Positions 8,281 through 16,230 of a stretch of DNA of 34,853 nucleotides are shown here, in pieces. The DNA comes from Aureispira sp. Its GTDB lineage: Bacteria > Bacteroidota > Bacteroidia > Chitinophagales > Saprospiraceae. How positions within the stretch are numbered: position 1 is the stretch's first letter; each line of letters begins with the position of its first letter. The notes under the pieces are model-generated. The model ran no database searches and was not told the origin of the DNA. It saw only the letters and a list, made by a program, of their open reading frames with translations. The stretch lies in contig JAAEPD010000517.1 of NCBI GenBank assembly GCA_024222455.1, forward strand, positions 1 to 34,853. Reading direction: 5' to 3'. Position numbers and translations under genes: made by a program.

Positions 8281-8359
8281 CTAAAGATATGTAATTAAAC
8301 TTTTATATGCAAAAATATGGTTCTTTTTTCTTCCTTTTAGAAACATAAAAATGTAAAAC

Positions 8360-8659
8360 ATGCTCAAACAACTACTTTTATTTGCTTGGTTAACACTTAT
8401 TTGTATAGCTTGTAACTCAACTAAATCGGTTGATAGCAATTTTTATAAAAGCATAGGTGAACAAATACGTGAATCTAGAATAGATCAAAATATTTCGCAA
8501 GAAGAGCTTGCCGAAGCGGTAGGGCTTACTCAAAATTCCCTAAGCTTAATAGAAGATGGTTTAGCTACTCCTATTCATGATAAGATACTGGACATCCAAT
8601 ATTACTTAGAAACAGAGTTTGTAGTAGAAGGGAAAAAAATTGAAGCTTACTTGAAATAG
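8360..8659 (+). CDS. small protein with lipoprotein signal peptide fused to an XRE-type HTH domain
   Basis: A 99-residue protein. Residues 1-18 look like a lipoprotein signal: MLKQLLLF, a hydrophobic core, and Cys18 in CIACNS (the -3 residue is Cys, not the usual Leu). After a short linker, residues 31-84 read as a Cro/CI-type HTH: SIGEQIRESRIDQNISQEELAEAVGLTQNSLSLIEDG, where QEELAEAVG and TQNSLSLIE occupy the two HTH helices. The ATG at 8360 is the only credible start: the codons between it and the HTH contain no ATG, GTG or TTG, so the hydrophobic leader is built in. A DNA-binding domain behind an export signal would face the periplasm. Alternatively it may be held at the membrane. It is divergent from a CI-like repressor and has its own promoter. 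Confidence 0.72.
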   Translation: MLKQLLLFAWLTLICIACNSTKSVDSNFYKSIGEQIRESRIDQNISQEELAEAVGLTQNSLSLIEDGLATPIHDKILDIQYYLETEFVVEGKKIEAYLK

Positions 8660-8686
8660 ATTCAAGGCACAAATATCACCAATTCA

Positions 8687-8717
8687 TTTTCTAATTCATT
8701 CCAGATGTTTACTTTTG
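8687..8717 (+). promoter_or_regulatory. Bacteroidota-type promoter for speDE
   Basis: TACTTTTG at 8710-8717 matches TAnnTTTG, with a TTTT at 8687-8690 in the -33 position (19-base spacer). Transcription would start near 8724, about 48 bases before the ATG. Confidence 0.5.
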
Positions 8718-8771
8718 ACTGATCTTGATGAAATAATTATTTATTAAAAACAATTAAGACAGTAAACGATA

Positions 8772-10058
8772 ATGAGCCAAACATTAGGACGCCATATTTT
8801 AGTAGAATTTTTTGGATGTTCTTCAGACATTCTTAATGATGAAATCACAATAGAAACATCTATGGTAGATGCTGCTAAAGAAGCACAAGCTACTGTTATT
8901 AATTCTACTTTCCATCACTTTTCACCCTATGGAGTTTCGGGTGTGGTGGTTATACAAGAAAGCCATTTGGCTATTCATACTTGGCCAGAGTTTAGATATG
9001 CTGCTGTAGATATATTTACTTGCGGCTCTGAGGTAGACCCTTGGGTGGCCTATGATTATCTCAAGAAAGCTTTTGAAGCCAGTCATGGTTCTGCTATGGA
9101 GATCAATAGAGGCCAAATAGATTTGTTGGAACGCATGAATTTGGATGCCATTTCTAAAGATCGAGAAGCTACAGAAACTGAGCTCAAACCGCAATTCAAA
9201 CGTGATGTTTGGTTTACAGATAAAGATGATAATAGAGCCTTGTCGCTACGTCATACGGGCGAGTTATTGTATCATGCTAAAACTCCCTTTCAGACCGTAC
9301 GAGTGCTCAACACCTATTCTTATGGCAAAATGCTATCTATAGATAATATGGTAATGACCACAGAAAAAGATGAGTTTATCTACCACGAAATGATTGCGCA
9401 GGTGCCTATGTTCACACACAATAATGTCAAAAAGGCCTTAGTAATTGGTGGTGGCGATGGTGGTACTATTCGAGAGTTGCTTCGCCATCATAGTATAGAG
9501 CAAGTGATAATGGTGGAGATAGACGAAAAGGTAGTAGAGGCTTCTAAGCTACACTTACCTAGCATTGCCAACTCTTTTGAACATCCGAAATTGCAATTGC
9601 TTTTTTATGATGGGATTAAATACTTGGCCGATTGTACTCCTGAGACTTTTGACTTAATAATAGTGGATGGAAGCGACCCTGAAGGGCCAGCAGAAGGTTT
9701 GTTTAGTAAAACCTTCTATCAAGACGTTTATCGCTGCTTGAAATCGGATGGTGTCTTAGTCTCACAAAGTGAAGGGCCAATGTTCAATCAAGAAACTTTC
9801 ATTGCTATCAATCATTGTCTGAAAGATATTTTTGGAGAGGATAAGGTACATACTTATCTATCTTATATCACTACCTACCCTACTGGCATGTGGAGTTTTA
9901 TGTTAGCTAGTAAAGGGGATAAACATCCTGTGGACACTTTTGATACTGAAGGTGCTAAAGCCTTTGCTTTAGAACATAAGCTAGGCTATTTTAATGATCG
10001 AATACATTCTTCTGCACTGGTTTTACCTCCTTTTGTGGAGCAGATGTTGGAGCGATAA
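8772..10058 (+). CDS. bifunctional S-adenosylmethionine decarboxylase / spermidine synthase fusion
   Basis: A 428-residue two-domain enzyme. Residues 1-120 form a class 1B AdoMet decarboxylase proenzyme: the processing site Glu63-Ser64 in [11 protein letters not shown] creates the pyruvoyl group, with His69 and Cys84 (FTCG) as the other catalytic residues. Residues 145-428 form a polyamine aminopropyltransferase with AdoMet-binding GGGDGG (226-231), the acidic EID at the next strand (249-251) and the catalytic-loop DGSDP (299-303). One chain thus makes decarboxylated AdoMet and uses it to convert putrescine to spermidine (or a related diamine to its triamine) in the cytosol. Both domains look complete. 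It has its own promoter and a terminator. No ornithine or arginine decarboxylase is nearby, so the diamine source is elsewhere. Confidence 0.95.
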   Translation: MSQTLGRHILVEFFGCSSDILNDEITIETSMVDAAKEAQATVINSTFHHFSPYGVSGVVVIQESHLAIHTWPEFRYAAVDIFTCGSEVDPWVAYDYLKKAFEASHGSAMEINRGQIDLLERMNLDAISKDREATETELKPQFKRDVWFTDKDDNRALSLRHTGELLYHAKTPFQTVRVLNTYSYGKMLSIDNMVMTTEKDEFIYHEMIAQVPMFTHNNVKKALVIGGGDGGTIRELLRHHSIEQVIMVEIDEKVVEASKLHLPSIANSFEHPKLQLLFYDGIKYLADCTPETFDLIIVDGSDPEGPAEGLFSKTFYQDVYRCLKSDGVLVSQSEGPMFNQETFIAINHCLKDIFGEDKVHTYLSYITTYPTGMWSFMLASKGDKHPVDTFDTEGAKAFALEHKLGYFNDRIHSSALVLPPFVEQMLER

Positions 10059-10080
10059 TATATTAGTTTTATAATTTAAA

Positions 10081-10120
10081 AATGTGCTAATCTGAGTATT
10101 CAAATTAGTACATTTTTTTA
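10081..10120. terminator. terminator after the spermidine synthase fusion
   Basis: Stem AATGTGCTAAT (10081-10091) with ATTAGTACATT (10104-10114), 11 pairs including one G-T, then a run of Ts. The A-rich left flank could serve the converging minus-strand gene too. Confidence 0.8.
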
Positions 10121-10123
10121 TGC

Positions 10124-10684
10124 TTAGGATTTTATTAGTTTTCTCCATTTTTTAGCTTCTATCATAGCTATATAAAGATGTACTCTAGTACACATTTTTC
10201 CTTTTATATTTCTAATTATATTCATTCTAATACTACCTATTTTAGGTTTTCCACCGCCAAATGCTCTAGCTACTGCCTTGGTAGATATGTATTCATCTTC
10301 GTTTAGCTTTTTCCATTTCATTCTCTTTTCATCCAAGAACTCTTGGATAATGACATCTATACAATCATTGCACTCCATATTAAAAACAAGACTATCACAA
10401 CTATAAAAATCCTCATCAAAGAAAAAATCTATTTCAAAACTCCCTGAAGAACTCTCTGATAAGACTTTCAAACTTACAATTGTATCATAAGTTTCTACCT
10501 CATCTATTGTCCAATATTTCTTGATATTTACAATGTCCTCCGAAAAAGTTATTTGTTCCCCATCTTCTCTAGGTCCGCTATAATCTGCTATGATTGTATC
10601 CTTAGGGTATCCTAAATAAAAAAGCTGCCCATACAAAGAAGAAGCACAGAAGATTAAGACTAAACTTATTAAGAAATTTTGCAT
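10124..10684 (-). CDS. secreted protein of unknown function
   Basis: A 186-residue protein when started at the ATG at 10684, which gives a clean signal peptide (MQNFLISLVLIFCASSLYGQ, cleavage after SLYG or GQ). An ATG at 10708 would add 8 residues before it. The mature part is acidic in its first half (EDGEQITFSEDIV, DFFFDEDF) and basic near the C-terminus (RNIKGK, KKWRKLIKS). Four cysteines, two of them close together in MECNDCID, could form disulfides. I recognise no family. It converges with the spermidine synthase gene and lies downstream of the esterase-TPR gene, with repeat copy B in the gap. Confidence 0.6.
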   Translation of the reverse strand: MQNFLISLVLIFCASSLYGQLFYLGYPKDTIIADYSGPREDGEQITFSEDIVNIKKYWTIDEVETYDTIVSLKVLSESSSGSFEIDFFFDEDFYSCDSLVFNMECNDCIDVIIQEFLDEKRMKWKKLNEDEYISTKAVARAFGGGKPKIGSIRMNIIRNIKGKMCTRVHLYIAMIEAKKWRKLIKS

Positions 10685-10711
10685 AAAACAGATAGGGGTA
10701 TTTGTCATAAT

Positions 10712-10766
10712 AGTTCGTTGTTTTTTGAGCTTTCTGCTAAAATTCGAAAAATCATTACTTCTTAGT
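10712..10766. repeat. branched palindromic repeat, left half only (copy B)
   Basis: Shares AGTTCGTTG (10712-10720), the following hairpin (TTTTTTGAG.../...TTCGAAAAA, 10721-10750) and ATCATTACTTCTTAG with copy C at 23313. The right half and closing arm CAACGAACT are missing. It overlaps the stop codon and last codons of the esterase-TPR gene on the minus strand. Confidence 0.7.
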
Positions 10767-11900
10767 TTCTTCTATTAATTCATTAATCTCGTCTAGAATT
10801 TCTTCTTTATACTCTAAATCTTGCTCATAGATTTCAAATAAGTTTTTGCCTTCTTTCAAATATTTTTTTGCTTTTGCTTTATTTTTAGTTAGATATAATT
10901 CGCCTAGATTAATGTGGAACTCATAATATTTAGGATACAGCTTAATCCCATTATTATAAATAGCAATAGCATGATCATTAAATTCATTATGCCAATATCG
11001 AGAAGCAATTCCGTTAATTTCAGCCACCTCAATTAGAAACTTTTTTTTCTTAAATATTGACGCTTTATCCATTTTTTGTTTTTCTGCTTTGATAGATGAT
11101 GGATTAGCAATTAATTTATAATCAAGATCTACTTCAGCTATCTCATCATACCTTACTTTAAAAAGCTCAAACAATTGAGAAAAAAATATGGGATTAGCAA
11201 CAATAGGCACAGAAGTATGTGAAGAATAATTTGCTTCATAATAGGAGATTTCTTCAAAAAACTCAGGTTGTTCTTTTTTTAGCAATTCACAGTTTTCTCT
11301 ATGATAGTTATCTTTAACTGCTCCTCCTACTGAAAGAAAAATCTTACTTAAATCTATTCTGTTTGCAGATAAATATGCTATTACTTTACTGAGCTTATCC
11401 AATGGCGAGTGGGCAAAGATTGCAGAATAAAAATCAGGTGCTTTGCTATAAGAATATAATGCAAAAGAAGCTGAAAAAGAATGTCCAACTAAAAGATTAA
11501 ATCCATTGGTTCCATATTTTTCCAATTCCTTAGATAGCTCTTCAGTGATAAATGAATGCAAGGGTAAATTCTCTCCTTCTAAAGAATCGATTGGACACTC
11601 CTTGTATCTATTTTTTAGTGGAATTACAACAATTATAGCTTGAGGAATATCATGAGTATATTGAAGATATTTAATAGTGTTCAATGTAGGATCAACAAAC
11701 CACTTATGTTGACCATCTAAAATATAGTAGACTGGTAGCTTACCATTCTCAGACTTATATTTATAAAATTGAGGTTTATGTATATAGACGGTTCTCTTTT
11801 CTTCGAAATGCTCAGACTCTATCTCTAAAGTGTCTATTTGTTGAGCAAAGCTCTGCAGCATTAATGTAATTAGGAAACTAAGTATTAATAAAATTTTCAT
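10755..11900 (-). CDS. secreted esterase (alpha/beta-hydrolase, Fes/IroE-like) with C-terminal TPR-like region
   Basis: A 381-residue exported protein with a signal peptide (1-20, MKILLILSFLITLMLQSFAQ). Residues 25-250 resemble the putative esterase family that includes siderophore esterases (Fes, IroE, BesA): VYYILDGQHKWFVDP, the nucleophile elbow GHSFSA (Ser141), FAHSPLDK, and a histidine in YSSHTSVP (His228) as the likely base. Residues 295-360 look like one or two tetratricopeptide units (HNEFNDHAIAIYNNGIKLYPKYYEFH..LGELYLTKN). No siderophore uptake genes are adjacent, so the ester substrate is unknown. The final codons (KK-stop) come from repeat copy B. Confidence 0.82.
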   Translation of the reverse strand: MKILLILSFLITLMLQSFAQQIDTLEIESEHFEEKRTVYIHKPQFYKYKSENGKLPVYYILDGQHKWFVDPTLNTIKYLQYTHDIPQAIIVVIPLKNRYKECPIDSLEGENLPLHSFITEELSKELEKYGTNGFNLLVGHSFSASFALYSYSKAPDFYSAIFAHSPLDKLSKVIAYLSANRIDLSKIFLSVGGAVKDNYHRENCELLKKEQPEFFEEISYYEANYSSHTSVPIVANPIFFSQLFELFKVRYDEIAEVDLDYKLIANPSSIKAEKQKMDKASIFKKKKFLIEVAEINGIASRYWHNEFNDHAIAIYNNGIKLYPKYYEFHINLGELYLTKNKAKAKKYLKEGKNLFEIYEQDLEYKEEILDEINELIEETKK

Positions 11901-11999
11901 TGTTTGGCTTTATCAAATTAGTTAATGGTGATTAGTAGCATCATCATCAAACATAACTTGTACCAAGTTTATCAAACACTCAAACCTTAACAGTATTCA

Positions 12000-13598
12000 T
12001 TACATCCTAAACACTCCATAATCCGTAGTTCCTTTGATCGGTAAGTTGTGCACAGTTGCCAAGCAAGCAGCTAGATAATTACGAGTCTCTCTAGGATCGA
12101 TCACTCCATCATCCCAACCCTGACTGGTTGAATACCAAGCCGTAGAAGAAGCCTCTACTTGCTGCATCATATAGTTGCGCATCTGTGCTGCATTCTCTTC
12201 ATCAAACTCAATACCTGCTTTGTGTGCAGCTGCACGCTGAATAAGCTGCATCACACCACTCAGTTGCTCTGGTCCCATTACAGCTATTTTAGAATTAGGA
12301 TAACTGAATAAGAATCGAGGCTCATAAGCTCGGCCATTCATGGCATAATTTCCTGCCCCATAAGAGGCTCCTATCATAATAGTAATAGTAGGTACATCAC
12401 TGTTGGCTACTGCATTTATCAGTTTAGCTCCATGCTTGATTATACCACCTTCTTCGTAAGCTTTACCCACCATAAATCCAGTCGTATTTTGTAAAAATAG
12501 TAAAGGCGTATTATTTCTATTACACAACTGTATAAAATGAGCTGCTTTGTTAGCTGCTTCCGAAAAGATAACACCATTATTGGCCAATATGCCTATCTTA
12601 TATCCATGCACTTCTGCAAATCCTGTGATTAAGGTATTTCCATACAAAGGTTTGAACTCTGAAAAACGAGAACCATCTACCACACGAGCAATCAACTCCC
12701 GAGCATCTATAGGTTTACGAATATCAGCAGGTACTATACCCAAGAGTTCTTCGGTAGGATATAAAGGTTCTTCTATTTCTTTGGTTGGATGTTGAGGATT
12801 TGGTTTCTCATATAGCTGCTCCACCAACTCCCGAGCTATTCGTATACCATCATATTCGTCTTCTGCCAAATAATCGGAAACACCTGATACTCGACTGTGC
12901 ATATCTGCACCTCCCAACGACTCATCATCTACATCTTCGTTGGTTGCCATTTTCACTAAAGGAGGGCCAGCCAAAAAAACCTTTGCTTGCCCCTTAACAA
13001 ATATGGAGTAGTCTGACATACCTGGCAAATAAGCTCCACCAGCAGTACTGTTGCCAAACACAACTGAAATAGTTGGGAATCCAGCTCTAGAACGACGAGT
13101 GACATCTCTAAAAATTTCTCCACCATAATTAAATATCTGCTCTTGCTCTGGTAAGTTGGCTCCTGAAGATTCCACCAAATTGATCATTGGCAAACCATTT
13201 TCCATAGCAATTTTGCCAATACGACGAGATTTATCGAGTGTTGCTTTGTCTATAGAACCTCCTCTGTTGGAACCTACATTGGCAGTAATCATACACAAAC
13301 GACCAGAGATTAAACCTATTCCAGACACAGCAGTCCCACCAGGTCCAAACCCTTCTCCTTGCAAACCAATCAAAGGCAACAATTCTAAAAAGAAAGAATC
13401 TTGATCCAACAAAAGTTCGACTCGCTCTCTAGCCAATAGTTTGCCTTGTTTTCTAGCTTTGGCAATATGTTTGGGTTTACCTTGAAAAAGGCTTTTTTGC
13501 ATATTGGCTTTTAGTTCTTCTATCAGCAAGGACATTTGCTCACAGTTTTCTTTATATAGAGCTGTTTTGGTATTTATCTGACTTTTGATCGTTCGCAT
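12000..13598 (-). CDS. acyl-CoA carboxylase carboxyltransferase (beta) subunit, methylcrotonoyl-CoA carboxylase type
   Basis: A 532-residue carboxyltransferase that moves CO2 from biotin to an acyl-CoA. Segments characteristic of the family are HIAKARKQGKLLARERVELLLD, NLVESSGANLPEQ, the N-half oxyanion loop FGNSTAGGAYLPGMSDY, FLAGPPLVKMATNEDV, LGGADMHSRVSGVSDY, and in the C-half FLQNTTGFMVG, GASYGAGNYAMNGRAYEPRFLF and MGPEQLSGVM. GASYGAGNY and PRFLF are closer to the 3-methylcrotonoyl-CoA carboxylase branch (leucine breakdown) than to the propionyl-CoA type, though assignment needs phylogeny. The biotin-carrying alpha subunit and other leucine-degradation genes are not adjacent. The start at 13598 leaves an N-terminal extension of about 25 residues. 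Confidence 0.9.
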   Translation of the reverse strand: MRTIKSQINTKTALYKENCEQMSLLIEELKANMQKSLFQGKPKHIAKARKQGKLLARERVELLLDQDSFFLELLPLIGLQGEGFGPGGTAVSGIGLISGRLCMITANVGSNRGGSIDKATLDKSRRIGKIAMENGLPMINLVESSGANLPEQEQIFNYGGEIFRDVTRRSRAGFPTISVVFGNSTAGGAYLPGMSDYSIFVKGQAKVFLAGPPLVKMATNEDVDDESLGGADMHSRVSGVSDYLAEDEYDGIRIARELVEQLYEKPNPQHPTKEIEEPLYPTEELLGIVPADIRKPIDARELIARVVDGSRFSEFKPLYGNTLITGFAEVHGYKIGILANNGVIFSEAANKAAHFIQLCNRNNTPLLFLQNTTGFMVGKAYEEGGIIKHGAKLINAVANSDVPTITIMIGASYGAGNYAMNGRAYEPRFLFSYPNSKIAVMGPEQLSGVMQLIQRAAAHKAGIEFDEENAAQMRNYMMQQVEASSTAWYSTSQGWDDGVIDPRETRNYLAACLATVHNLPIKGTTDYGVFRM

Positions 13599-13641
13599 TC
13601 GGATAGATTTTGTGTTAAGGCTCTAAAATAGGAAATTTTCG

Positions 13642-13649
13642 TAATTTTG
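13642..13649 (+). promoter_or_regulatory. candidate -7 element TAATTTTG for the lipoprotein pair
   Basis: TAATTTTG matches TAnnTTTG and lies 37 bases before the ATG at 13687. No well-spaced -33 TTG is seen. Confidence 0.4.
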
Positions 13650-13686
13650 TATTAAATATTAATTACTCATTCAAGAAAGATCACCA

Positions 13687-14217
13687 ATGCGTTTATTTTC
13701 TATACTATTTTTGCTGAGTCTACTTTCATCTTGTGGCCAAGACTATAGTCAATACGATTATACTAAAGTTACTTATAAGTACAATGATTCATCGGTGGCA
13801 CCACCTTATCATCGGAGTTATTCTATAGCAGCATCCAAAGAGGGGATACAATTAGAAGTTCGTGACTATGATGGCATTCGTTTGGATACTAGCTTTCACG
13901 TTTCTGGCAAGCATTTTGAAACATTAAAACAACTATGCAAAGCTCAAAATAAAGAAAGTACCTATTCGGGGAAACTTGAAAATGGAGGAAACAGCGAAGA
14001 GTTTTACTTTTTTGACACCAGTGGTTTAATCCACAGATACACTTGGTTGGGTGGCGAATCGACCTCATATCTCGCTATTATCAATCACCTAAAAAGCTTA
14101 ATCCCAGATTTTAAAACAACCCTAAACCTTAGAAACAGAGGAGAACTTGGTGCTGGAGATGGCATAGAACCCCAAAATAGTTCTCCTATAGATTCTATAA
14201 CTGTAGACAGTCTATAA
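13687..14217 (+). CDS. lipoprotein of unknown function, paralogue 1 of a tandem pair
   Basis: A 176-residue lipoprotein: signal MRLFSILFLLSLLSSC with Cys16 in LSSC, followed by GQDYS. The mature domain matches the next gene: YTKVTYKYNDSSVAPPYHRSY, LEVRDYDGIRLDTSF, ENGGNSEEFYFFD, and LIHRYTW...LKSLIPDF. The conserved 'DxSVAPPxxRSY' and 'HLKSLIP' blocks define the pair. Paralogue 1 has an extra Gly/Asp/Ser tail of about 25 residues (GAGDGIEPQNSS...). I do not recognise a characterised family. The two genes are 39 bases apart and probably cotranscribed from the promoter before this one. Confidence 0.75.
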   Translation: MRLFSILFLLSLLSSCGQDYSQYDYTKVTYKYNDSSVAPPYHRSYSIAASKEGIQLEVRDYDGIRLDTSFHVSGKHFETLKQLCKAQNKESTYSGKLENGGNSEEFYFFDTSGLIHRYTWLGGESTSYLAIINHLKSLIPDFKTTLNLRNRGELGAGDGIEPQNSSPIDSITVDSL

Positions 14218-14256
14218 ACACTCTTTTTAAATCACTCTTTCTAAAACACTACTATT

Positions 14257-14742
14257 ATGCGATCCCTAGCAATATTACTCATCGTCAGCTGTTTCTTTTC
14301 TTGCGGAACAGATTATTCTAGTTATACTTTTACTAAAGTAGAATACCACTATCATGATGGTTCTGTAGCACCGCCTATATATCGGAGCTATATAATACAA
14401 ACAGAACGAGATCATCTTCATTTTGAAGTTAGCGATTATGAGGGTGTTCGTTTAGACACAATCTTCCCTTTGTCTAGCAAACAATTCGAAAAGCTTATTA
14501 AGTTAAGCCATAACCAAAGTGATAAAGGAACTGAATCTGGGGCAAATGAAAATGGAGGAAGTACCCAAGAGCTTTATTTTTATGATGCTACGGGGCTAAT
14601 TAGTGATTATATTTGGAATGAAGGAAAATCTAGTTCTTTAGAGGCTATTATTGTTCATCTCAAAAGTCTAATACCCAATTTTGAAGAAACCTTACATTTT
14701 AGAAATAAGAGAGTAGCAAGTGCTGCTGATGTTCACAACTAA
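14257..14742 (+). CDS. lipoprotein of unknown function, paralogue 2 of a tandem pair
   Basis: A 161-residue lipoprotein with signal MRSLAILLIVSCFFSC and Cys16 in FFSC. It aligns along its whole mature length with the upstream protein (YTFTKVEYHYHDGSVAPPIYRSY, FEVSDYEGVRLDTIF, NENGGSTQELYFYD, HLKSLIPNFEETL). It arose by local duplication. The two have diverged strongly at the protein level but keep the same blocks, so both are likely under selection. The stop overlaps the convergent ybbR stop by four bases, leaving no room for a terminator between them. Confidence 0.75.
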   Translation: MRSLAILLIVSCFFSCGTDYSSYTFTKVEYHYHDGSVAPPIYRSYIIQTERDHLHFEVSDYEGVRLDTIFPLSSKQFEKLIKLSHNQSDKGTESGANENGGSTQELYFYDATGLISDYIWNEGKSSSLEAIIVHLKSLIPNFEETLHFRNKRVASAADVHN

Positions 14743-15704
14743 AGTCCCGATTCCCTTCGAATAATATAATCTGCTTTTTTGGGAGAATATTGTATTTGAG
14801 TAGCAAAAGAAGGGTACTTTTTGAGTCGGATTCGGATATGTTGTTCCTTGTACAGATCTACCTCATCAAAATCTACAGTAGCTTCAAAATCGTTGGCACT
14901 GAGTCGTTCATAATCGCTTAGACCAACGATGCAAGATACCTCTATTCGCTCTGGTAATAAGATAAGTAATACACTATCTGGAGCATTTTGAATAACGATT
15001 GGAATTTCCATTCGTTTTTCGGTGATCTGTTCTACTACTCCACTACAGACTACCTCATTAGGTTCAAAAACAATATTTCCATTCGAATGGGTCTTTAACT
15101 CTACTTTACGTTCAAAGCTATTTTTTACATTTTGGTCTATAACAGGATTCGTATACCATTTATCTATATCACGGACAATAGACGCAGGTCCTTTTACCTT
15201 GACATAACGAGGCACAATAGAAGCACTATCGGCAAAATGATGTTGGGCTGCTAAATCAATATGTACATCTAAAACAATGGGAATTTCTTTGCTTGCAATT
15301 TCTTCTGTCTGCAATTCAATACTGGTAGGATGTATATCTAATATACGAGCATCAGATACAAAAGGATCTATCTTTTTTTTGAGGGATAAGGAGTTTATAC
15401 TTTGTATTTCGTTTTTGGTTGCATCTATCTCTACTACTCTTTCGTCTCCTGCAAAATGCACTCCCAGTAGATCCCAACCTGTGCCTCCTATATCTATATC
15501 TAAGACTTGGGGCGGAGGATTTGTGAATATTTTGTCTGAAGCAACATTATATTCAATATTGACAGTGATGGCACTTTTGTATTCGTAGGATAATTTGGTG
15601 AACAGCCAAAACACAAAAGCAATACTAATACAGATGATTAGTATTGCTCTGTCAGTTTTTAAAAACTCTTTTATATTATCCCTCTTTAAATTTAGCTTCG
15701 CCAT
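14739..15704 (-). CDS. ybbR: YbbR-domain (CdaR-like) membrane-anchored protein
   Basis: A 321-residue protein: a short basic cytoplasmic start (MAKLNLKRDNIKEF), one membrane helix at about 19-37 (AILIICISIAFVFWLFTKL), then an extracytoplasmic region of YbbR-type repeats, seen in 'VDVHIDLAAQHHF...VPRYVKVKGPASIVRDIDKWYT' and the preceding and following strands. In Firmicutes YbbR/CdaR regulates the diadenylate cyclase CdaA. No dac gene is in the window, so that link is not shown here. It follows yajC on the same strand with a 29-base overlap; a yajC-ybbR neighbourhood is common in Bacteroidota. Confidence 0.85.
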   Translation of the reverse strand: MAKLNLKRDNIKEFLKTDRAILIICISIAFVFWLFTKLSYEYKSAITVNIEYNVASDKIFTNPPPQVLDIDIGGTGWDLLGVHFAGDERVVEIDATKNEIQSINSLSLKKKIDPFVSDARILDIHPTSIELQTEEIASKEIPIVLDVHIDLAAQHHFADSASIVPRYVKVKGPASIVRDIDKWYTNPVIDQNVKNSFERKVELKTHSNGNIVFEPNEVVCSGVVEQITEKRMEIPIVIQNAPDSVLLILLPERIEVSCIVGLSDYERLSANDFEATVDFDEVDLYKEQHIRIRLKKYPSFATQIQYSPKKADYIIRRESGL

Positions 15705-16023
15705 ATATTGAACTCGTTAAATCCATAGAGATACAATCGCGTTGCACGGTTACATTTGTTTTAGGAGCGATAACTATAGTAACTGTTTTTTCGTCTAGCT
15801 CTATGATTGTACCATGTATTCCACCAATAGTTACTACTTTTTTGCCCTTCTTGAGGCCTCCTATAAAGTTTTGTTGATTCTGACGTTGTTTAGATTGTGG
15901 TCTGATCATGAAAAAATACATAACCAAGATAGCAATCCCTATAAAAATCAAGTTGGCACTACCTCCTAATCCACTAGAAGGTGGAGCTGGTTGCCACAAA
16001 AACAATACCTCCAAAAATTCCAT
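15676..16023 (-). CDS. yajC: preprotein translocase subunit YajC
   Basis: A 115-residue inner-membrane protein of the SecDF-YajC complex, which assists protein export. It has a short periplasmic N-terminus, one membrane helix (about 24-41, LIFIGIAILVMYFFMIRP) followed at once by the family hallmark RPQSKQRQ, then GLKKGKKVVTIGGIHGTIIELDEKTVTI, the conserved small beta domain. Length is typical. Its last codons overlap the start of ybbR by 29 bases. Confidence 0.95.
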   Translation of the reverse strand: MEFLEVLFLWQPAPPSSGLGGSANLIFIGIAILVMYFFMIRPQSKQRQNQQNFIGGLKKGKKVVTIGGIHGTIIELDEKTVTIVIAPKTNVTVQRDCISMDLTSSIYGEAKFKEG

Positions 16024-16230
16024 GTATATCTATACTTATTATTAATAAATAAATTAGTTGCTTTATTGCGGCACAAATATACATAATAATGTTAGAATTA
16101 CGAATTGTCTATTTAGTATTAGAGTATGCCTAAAATTATAATTGTACTCCTGTTCTATATCAACTTTATCTAAAACCCAGATCCAACGCAAAAAGGTTTA
16201 CAATTATCCATACTAAGACTATTGGTGTTC

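Noticed and set aside
11904-11919. 16-base identity TTGGCTTTATCAAATT with 25698-25713
   Set aside because: Only two copies, no inverted or flanking structure, in AT-rich leaders; could be chance or a small shared motif.
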